A DNA stretch of 6,145 bases from Gammaproteobacteria bacterium (GTDB lineage: Bacteria > Pseudomonadota > Gammaproteobacteria > QOAV01). The notes under the pieces are model-generated. The model was given only the letters and a program-made list of their open reading frames with translations, was not told where the DNA came from and did not search any database. The position numbers were made by a program, and so were the translations under genes. Where the stretch lies: positions 1 through 6,145 of the forward strand of contig JALXFQ010000190.1 in NCBI GenBank assembly GCA_027067235.1, in the 5' to 3' direction. Below, piece by piece: positions 3,401 to 6,145 of this stretch (position 1 is its first letter; each line of letters starts with the position of its first letter).

Positions 3401-6145
3401 ACAGCGGCGCGGTACGTATTGATGTGGCTGGCGACATACGCATGACGGCCGAGAATCTCGACATTCACGGCGGAACAGGAACGGATCAGGGCGTTGACAT
3501 CAACGCCGATGGCGATATCGGCCTGGGCATAGCCAAATCAGCGGTCATTCGCGGCGGTGATGCCGGTCTGAGCAACAGGGTCGATATCCGCGCCGGCAGT
3601 TTTGCCACGCCTGGCAGTTTCATCTATTCATCGGATGGCACAAAAACCGGTGGTCGCGGCGGCGAGCTGACCCTGCGCGGCGGTAACATGGGAGAGTCAA
3701 ACCGTGTGAATATCGACGCTTCGGAAGTGTTCATCAATGCGTCGAAGGTGGACATTCATGGCGGTGATTTGAGCAAGGTGGCACCGGCCATGCTCCCTGC
3801 CGCACCGGTAGCAGCGGACAGCCGGGACAATTTTGTCCAGGTGGGAGGAGGAGCGCTGACGATAGAATCGGGGGAAGTGCTGCTGGCCGGTGGCGACCAG
3901 GGAATAGGAAACTCGGTATTGCTGTATTCCGGTGATACGAACATTGTTGTGGACGATGCCCTGGGCGCTGGTTTCGGTAATCTGGTCATTCGCGGGGGAG
4001 GAAGCGACACAGCTTTGGGGCTGAGTGATACTACCAGCCGGTATAATTCGGCGGTTATTGACGGGACGCTGGGCAGCTCACAAATCAGCGTCACAACGGC
4101 TGGAAATGTCCGGGTGGAGGCGGGGAGCTATCAGCGCAATGACGCCAGGCTCGGCGGCAGTGGTGGTTCGGATTTCACCGGACCCATTCCCGACATGACC
4201 CTGAACATAGCCGGAGCGCTTATTCTGGGCGGCGACAATCAGCAGGCTGATGCCGAAATAGCCGCAACCCGTAACCAGACCATCAATGTCGGCGGTGACA
4301 TCCATTTTCTCGACGGCGCCTCGCCGTCGCGCATCGTTGTGAATAATATCGATAACAATGTCCCGGTTTCCCAGACCATTCATGCAGACGGTAATATCAA
4401 TATCAACGGCAGCGATGGCGGCGACAGCGTGATTGAAATCAGTTCCCGGGTTTCTCCCTTTACCACAAACACCGGTACGGTATTCGATGTTACGGCGACC
4501 CAGGACGTTTCCGCGGGCGGTAATCTCTCCATCCGGGGGAAAGGAACTGATTCTTTTACCGGCATCCAGCTTGATCTGGAAATTGACAGTAGCGCTCTGT
4601 CTGCGGGCGTGACTCATCACCTGAACGCTACACAGACAGTCACCGCAGCCAATGCCCTGTCGATCACGGGCGGCGATGCCGAGGGATCGGTGGCCGGAAT
4701 CACAATGACCGGTTCTTCTACCGGCCCGAACGGCGCAACTGCGACGAACAGTTTCAATCTTGATCAGGAGATTAATGCGCAAGCCCTGAATCTGACCGCT
4801 GGCGCGCGGGCAAACGCCAATGCTGTTATTGCCCTGAACCTGACCGATGCTTCCGGTTCGGGTGGGAACGGCAGCAGCAGCCAGACCGTCAGTGTCGCCG
4901 GTGCTCTCGGTCTGCAAGGCCGGGATCTGCCCGGAGTCGGCAATGCCAAATTGCCGCCGGGGGCGCTGGCTGCGGTAGCGCCGGCGAGTGGAGCCAGTGC
5001 GGTTATCAGTACCCGGGTATCCGATCTGGTGCAAGCGGCAGATCAGATTATCAGCGCTGGCAGCCTGAGCATGCAGGGCATGAGCAACAATATCGGCACC
5101 CGGGCTACCGCGCAAATCGTTCATGATGGCAACGGCGTGGCCGGCAGCAGACAGGACATTACAGTCGCGGGTGATGTGCTGATGCGTGGCGAGGACGCTG
5201 ATGCGCGCGCCAATATCGAATCCACCGGCAAAGGCGGGCGCATCGCAGTCGGCGGCGATCTGACCATGGAAAACACGGCGGCGGCAGCAGGACCGGGTCG
5301 CAATGCAGCCACGCGCATATCCCTGGCCGGGAACATGGCTGTATCAGGCAAGACCACGCTGAAAGGCGCGACGCTCGAAGGCGACGGCGATATCGCCACC
5401 AGCGGTTTCGACTGGGCCGAAGGCAGAATCCGGGGCGCGGGAAAACTCGATTCCACCGGCGCTGCCACCATCTCCACCAACGGCGAGAAACAACTGCTGA
5501 ACCGCAGCTGGAACAACCAGGGAGCGGCGCAATGGAGCGGAGGTGACGTGGCCCTGGGGGATGCCGTGATCAACAACAGCGGTTCGCTGGTTGCTCTGGC
5601 GGACAACGCCTTGCTGGATATTACGGTCGGCAGCGTGAACAACAGTGTGTTCAACAATACTGGTGATTTTAGCAAACAAAATGGCGCTGGAGACACGCGT
5701 ATCGAGAGCGGTATCGCGTTCAACAACAGCGGCAATGTCAGCGCTGACAGCGGTAATATCGCCTTTGATGGCGGTTTTCGCCAGAGCGCTGGAAATACCG
5801 ATCTCAGCGGTGGTAATATTTCCTCCGGCGATACGCAGGGCATTCGCATCGAGGGCGGCTCGCTGACTGGCGCCGGGACCGTCGGTGGCGATCTGAACGT
5901 GGCCTTGCCCGCGGGCAGCAACGCCATGGTAGCGCCCGGTCATTCGCCCGGAACGCTGAACGTGGCCGGTAATCTGAATATTGGTTCCGGCGGGACGCTG
6001 AACATGGAGGCGGCGGGAACCGGCGCGGGCCAATATGACCAGATCAAGGTGGGTGGCGATGCTGCCCTCAATGGTGCGATCAATCTGACTTTCATCAACG
6101 GTTACGCGCCGGCCAGCGGCGACAGTTACCGGCTGGTAAGCGCCA
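391..6145 (+). CDS. Two-partner-secretion exoprotein, filamentous haemagglutinin family (TpsA), 3' end missing
   Basis: The frame is open for 1918 codons from ATG 391 to the window edge with no stop or frameshift, so the C-terminus is outside. The protein begins with a Sec signal peptide and then a TPS domain, the part a cognate outer-membrane TpsB protein recognises. Diagnostic matches are N-W-Q-D-F-S-I-N (residues 55-62), N-R-V-T-G-G (80-85) and I-N-P-N-G (103-107), in the order normal for this family. The rest is rich in Gly, Asn, Ala, Asp, Ser and Thr, with repeating short beta-strand patterns, as expected of a right-handed beta-helix fibre. Parts in order: module A (272-402), Pro/Ala linker (501-685), module B (727-859), CX4C (876-881), rung array (about 1023-1610), C-terminal module (about 1651 on). 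Family members are adhesins, haemagglutinins, haemolysins or contact-dependent toxins; no haemolysin or CDI toxin signature is visible, so a structural adhesin is the best guess. The TpsB gene is not in the window. The family is secure; the ligand is unknown. Confidence 0.95.
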   Translation, partial: MLIRKKQRCLSITLALASAGVSANPTGAQIAHGNVSMETAGAVLNITNSPNAIINWQDFSINAGELTRFLQENAGSAVLNRVTGGSVSEILGQLQSNGRVFLINPNGLVIGNGASIDTAGFVGSTLNISDDDFLSGRFHFQGNGGKIVNRGYIRAADNGEVVLIAPDIENGGVIEARNGEIILAAGREVTLTSLDHEHISFRVQAPGDKALNLGRLIATNGAVGLFAGTVQQRGEIAADRVGRGADGSIILQARSTVDVSGSLSARGSAAQGGDIRILGDTVNIKGASIDASGDAGGGQILMGGDYQGQGATPTARRTRIDGASHIRADALRKGNGGRIIAWSETTTTTDGYLSARGGPAGGDGGFVETSGKGKLDFSRPVDVSAPGGKPGTWLLDPQDINIDGGRAASINATLNNGGNVSVKTSDNGSGQGNIAVNAPISKTSGGDAALSMQAHNRIDVNAPISSTSGKLHVSLKAGRAVGVHAPVTTNGGSFSTRITGVAPPKPKPDDKPANKPADDRPAATETHAQNDQGNQAGQSQAPGQNNGTSHSNDGGQPQHGPDSSAEAAASETDAATAAGLNPPPETVNAPASTPDSAPAPAAAEAAANPLPAPEPVAAPPVPASQPANAPAASQPAPSPASQSAPGQTASAPPASQAPGSAAASVAGGNPSATQSAPAAAPPAPQEVVIDADIHTDGGAIHVDAGEQGTVYVRANVDSSTEKSGQKGGDIALLGDRVGVFDDSRVDASGSAGGGQILVGGDRQGQNPDVRNASAVYIGENAVVRSDAMNNGDGGKVIVFAQDTANILGNISARGGVGGGNGGFVETSGKSNLVIQQTPDVSAPNGRAGAWLIDPYNIEIRDSANMNVGNSGTAGPCVDDTCFQPTNSGAILDVATIYAGLTSGTNVTITTSAIPGGTAAPQQGNILWAADLDLDGVRPVTNVGAGTIVGSPPGSLTLQAHNDIIMQGSIFDSDNSSSVDDRLTGLILTADQDNSGSGDIVISGDSGAVRIDVAGDIRMTAENLDIHGGTGTDQGVDINADGDIGLGIAKSAVIRGGDAGLSNRVDIRAGSFATPGSFIYSSDGTKTGGRGGELTLRGGNMGESNRVNIDASEVFINASKVDIHGGDLSKVAPAMLPAAPVAADSRDNFVQVGGGALTIESGEVLLAGGDQGIGNSVLLYSGDTNIVVDDALGAGFGNLVIRGGGSDTALGLSDTTSRYNSAVIDGTLGSSQISVTTAGNVRVEAGSYQRNDARLGGSGGSDFTGPIPDMTLNIAGALILGGDNQQADAEIAATRNQTINVGGDIHFLDGASPSRIVVNNIDNNVPVSQTIHADGNININGSDGGDSVIEISSRVSPFTTNTGTVFDVTATQDVSAGGNLSIRGKGTDSFTGIQLDLEIDSSALSAGVTHHLNATQTVTAANALSITGGDAEGSVAGITMTGSSTGPNGATATNSFNLDQEINAQALNLTAGARANANAVIALNLTDASGSGGNGSSSQTVSVAGALGLQGRDLPGVGNAKLPPGALAAVAPASGASAVISTRVSDLVQAADQIISAGSLSMQGMSNNIGTRATAQIVHDGNGVAGSRQDITVAGDVLMRGEDADARANIESTGKGGRIAVGGDLTMENTAAAAGPGRNAATRISLAGNMAVSGKTTLKGATLEGDGDIATSGFDWAEGRIRGAGKLDSTGAATISTNGEKQLLNRSWNNQGAAQWSGGDVALGDAVINNSGSLVALADNALLDITVGSVNNSVFNNTGDFSKQNGAGDTRIESGIAFNNSGNVSADSGNIAFDGGFRQSAGNTDLSGGNISSGDTQGIRIEGGSLTGAGTVGGDLNVALPAGSNAMVAPGHSPGTLNVAGNLNIGSGGTLNMEAAGTGAGQYDQIKVGGDAALNGAINLTFINGYAPASGDSYRLVSA
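460..1200 (+). other. TPS (haemagglutination activity) secretion domain
   Basis: Residues 24 to about 270 form the conserved secretion domain, close to the roughly 250 residues normal for it. It starts with short strands (A-H-G-N-V-S-M-E), then N-W-Q-D-F-S-I-N, a stretch G-E-L-T-R-F-L-Q, N-R-V-T-G-G and I-L-G-Q-L-Q-S-N-G, and the signature I-N-P-N-G-L-V-I-G (103-111). A-S-T/G-S-T-L and S-D-D-D-F-L-S-G-R-F follow, as in other members. In the family this domain is exported first and bound by the periplasmic POTRA domains of TpsB. The end point is approximate; the sequence passes smoothly into beta-helix rungs. Confidence 0.9.
1204..1596 (+). repeat. Beta-helix module, copy A (residues 272-402)
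   Basis: This segment begins G-G-D-I-x-x-L-G-D and runs through I-D-A-S-G-x-A-G-G-G-Q-I-L, G-G-D-x-Q-G-Q, L-S-A-R-G-G, G-G-F-V-E-T-S-G-K and D-V-S-A-P to W-L-L-D-P-x-D-I-N-I. The block is known as a recurring part of large filamentous-haemagglutinin-like proteins and is expected to be several turns of beta-helix. It recurs as copy B at 2569-2967; by hand alignment about half of the residues are identical, with two or three single-residue gaps. Residues 403-500 after it contain further rungs (N-N-G-G-N-V-S-V, G-N-I-A-V, S-M-Q-A-H-N-R-I-D-V) that also have weaker counterparts after copy B. Confidence 0.9.
1891..2445 (+). other. Pro/Ala/Gln-rich, probably disordered linker (residues 501-685)
   Basis: About 185 residues break the beta-helix pattern. 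The first part is charged and polar: P-P-K-P-K-P-D-D-K-P, then Asn, Gln, Asp and Gly-rich sequence with several His. The second part is dominated by Ala and Pro, with four close [PA]-A-S-Q units between about 2251 and 2360. No cysteines, few aromatics and few large hydrophobic residues are present, so a flexible or extended segment is expected. It lies exactly between the two copies of the beta-helix module. Such linkers can span peptidoglycan or capsule, or act as a hinge or processing site; which applies here is not visible. The reading frame is intact throughout, so this is not a frameshifted stretch. Confidence 0.85.
2569..2967 (+). repeat. Beta-helix module, copy B (residues 727-859)
   Basis: This is the second copy of the module at 1204-1596, with the same landmarks in the same order: G-G-D-I-x-L-L-G-D, V-D-A-S-G-S-A-G-G-G-Q-I-L, G-G-D-x-Q-G-Q, I-S-A-R-G-G, G-G-F-V-E-T-S-G-K, D-V-S-A-P and W-L-I-D-P-x-N-I-E-I. 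Similarity is visible in the DNA: bases 2626-2685 match 1258-1317 at 49 of 60 positions. The preceding residues S-S-T-E-K-S-G-Q-K also fit the usual lead-in to the module in related adhesins. Copy B is closer to the common form of this module than copy A in its middle (V-Y-I-G, G-D-G-G-K-V-I-V). Confidence 0.9.
3016..3033 (+). other. CX4C pair, the only cysteines in the mature protein
   Basis: Residues 876-881 read C-V-D-D-T-C, in a loop between copy B and the next rungs. Reading every in-frame codon from 460 to 6144 shows no other Cys codon. Two cysteines four residues apart would form a small disulfide loop in the periplasm. TPS exoproteins are generally cysteine-poor because they cross the outer membrane unfolded, and a short-range loop is compatible with that. 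Disulfide formation is inferred. Confidence 0.7.
3457..4260 (+). repeat. Degenerate L-x-I-x-G-G-D rungs, irregular half
   Basis: Seven units of the form [LV]-x-[IL]-x-G-G-[DN], several followed by N-x-V-x-I, begin near residues 1023, 1052, 1093, 1120, 1163, 1198 and 1277. The clearest are V-I-R-G-G-D-A-G-L-S-N-R-V-D-I, L-T-L-R-G-G-N-M-G-E-S-N-R-V-N-I and L-L-A-G-G-D-Q-G-I-G-N-S-V-L-L. Spacing varies from 27 to about 79 residues, so these look like recurring beta-helix turns with loops of different size, not a strict tandem repeat. A short Pro/Ala stretch (3781-3816) interrupts the array. Confidence 0.7.
4276..5220 (+). repeat. Q-[TDE]-[IV] rung repeat, eight copies at 32-54 residue spacing
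   Basis: Eight units share a Gln, then Thr/Asp/Glu and a branched residue in most, then x-A/V-x-G-[ND]-[LIV]-x-[IM]-x-G. They begin at Gln 1296, 1328, 1371, 1415, 1459, 1498, 1552 and 1588. Examples: Q-T-I-H-A-D-G-N-I-N-I-N-G-S-D, Q-D-V-S-A-G-G-N-L-S-I-R-G-K-G, Q-T-V-S-V-A-G-A-L-G-L-Q-G-R-D and Q-D-I-T-V-A-G-D-V-L-M-R-G-E-D. Three neighbouring intervals are 43, 44 and 44 residues. The unit at 1552 has I in place of the second-position T/D, and 1459 lacks the final Gly pattern. Expected fold: stacked beta-helix turns. I know no named family for this exact unit. Confidence 0.7.
5341..6145 (+). other. C-terminal beta-helix module with PG-x-SPGTL motif, cut by the window edge
   Basis: From about residue 1651 the pattern changes. 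Landmarks are F-D-W-A-E-G-R-I-R-G-A-G (1673-1684), L-L-N-R-S-W-N-N-Q-G-A-A-Q-W, F-N-N-T-G-D-F-S-K-Q-N-G-A-G (from 1754), F-N-N-S-G-N-V, G-S-L-T-G-A-G-T-V-G-G-D-L, then A-P-G-H-S-P-G-T-L-N-V (from 1848), a G-N-L-N-I rung and Y-D-Q-I-K-V-G-G (from 1882). The order W-x-x-G, F-N-N-x-G, PG-x-SPGTL and Y-D-x-[IL]-x-V-x-G is common at the C-terminal end of large bacterial surface proteins, generally with little sequence after it. The stop is therefore likely within a few hundred bases of the edge (inference). No anchor, CDI toxin or autotransporter barrel is visible so far. Confidence 0.75.

Noticed and set aside
4078..5124. 348-codon frame on the minus strand
   Set aside because: It lies wholly antisense to the exoprotein. 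Its product is low in recognisable structure and follows from GC-biased codons on the other strand; no family match or ribosome binding site that I can see.
5121..5927. 268-codon minus-strand frame, adjoining the previous one, and an overlapping 229-codon frame (5344-6033)
   Set aside because: Pro/Ser/Ala-rich translation typical of the complement of Gly/Ala/Asn-rich coding DNA. The four-base overlap with the neighbouring antisense frame looks like an operon, but the sense strand has clear family motifs over the same bases.
391..6144. Many N-x-[ST] sequons, possible HMW1C-type glycosylation
   Set aside because: The protein is very rich in Asn, Ser and Thr, so frequent sequons are expected by chance. 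No glycosyltransferase gene is in the window.
1..6145. CRISPR array, tRNA, rRNA, insertion sequence or phage attachment site
   Set aside because: No regularly spaced identical repeats, tRNA-like arms, transposase coding or terminal inverted repeats were seen. The repeats present are coding and degenerate.

Overview
The window is GC-rich Gram-negative DNA, most likely proteobacterial. It holds the 3' end of one small gene and almost all of one very large gene, both on the + strand. The organism type is inferred from the large protein, which is a two-partner-secretion (TPS) exoprotein of the filamentous haemagglutinin family, and from the GC-biased codon use. I cannot name a genus.

Layout. Positions 1-357 are the C-terminal 118 codons of a cysteine-containing protein that I do not recognise with confidence; a Rap1a/Tai-like pattern is a weak possibility. 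After a gap of 33 bases, a start codon at 391 with a good ribosome binding site opens a reading frame that stays open to the right edge, giving 1918 codons with no stop. A possible 12-codon leader frame (359-397) lies across the junction.

The large protein reads, in order: signal peptide (residues 1-23); TPS secretion domain (about 24-270) with the NPNG signature; a first glycine-rich beta-helix module (272-402) and its downstream rungs; a Pro/Ala/Gln-rich linker of about 185 residues (501-685); a second copy of the same module (727-859); the only two mature cysteines, as a CX4C pair (876/881); a long array of degenerate L-x-I-x-G-G-D rungs (about 1023-1610), whose second half settles into a regular Q-[TD]-[IV] repeat; and a C-terminal module with W-x-x-G, F-N-N-[ST]-G and PG-x-SPGTL motifs. 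The last module usually lies near the C-terminus in proteins of this type, so the gene probably ends shortly beyond the window.

Working model: the product crosses the inner membrane by Sec, is recognised through its TPS domain by an outer-membrane TpsB transporter (FhaC/HecB type, not encoded here), and folds outside the cell as a long beta-helical fibre for adhesion or a related surface role. The class of system is known. The points of interest are the internal module duplication around a disordered linker, the repeat grammar, the isolated cysteine pair, and a local shift in glycine codon use.
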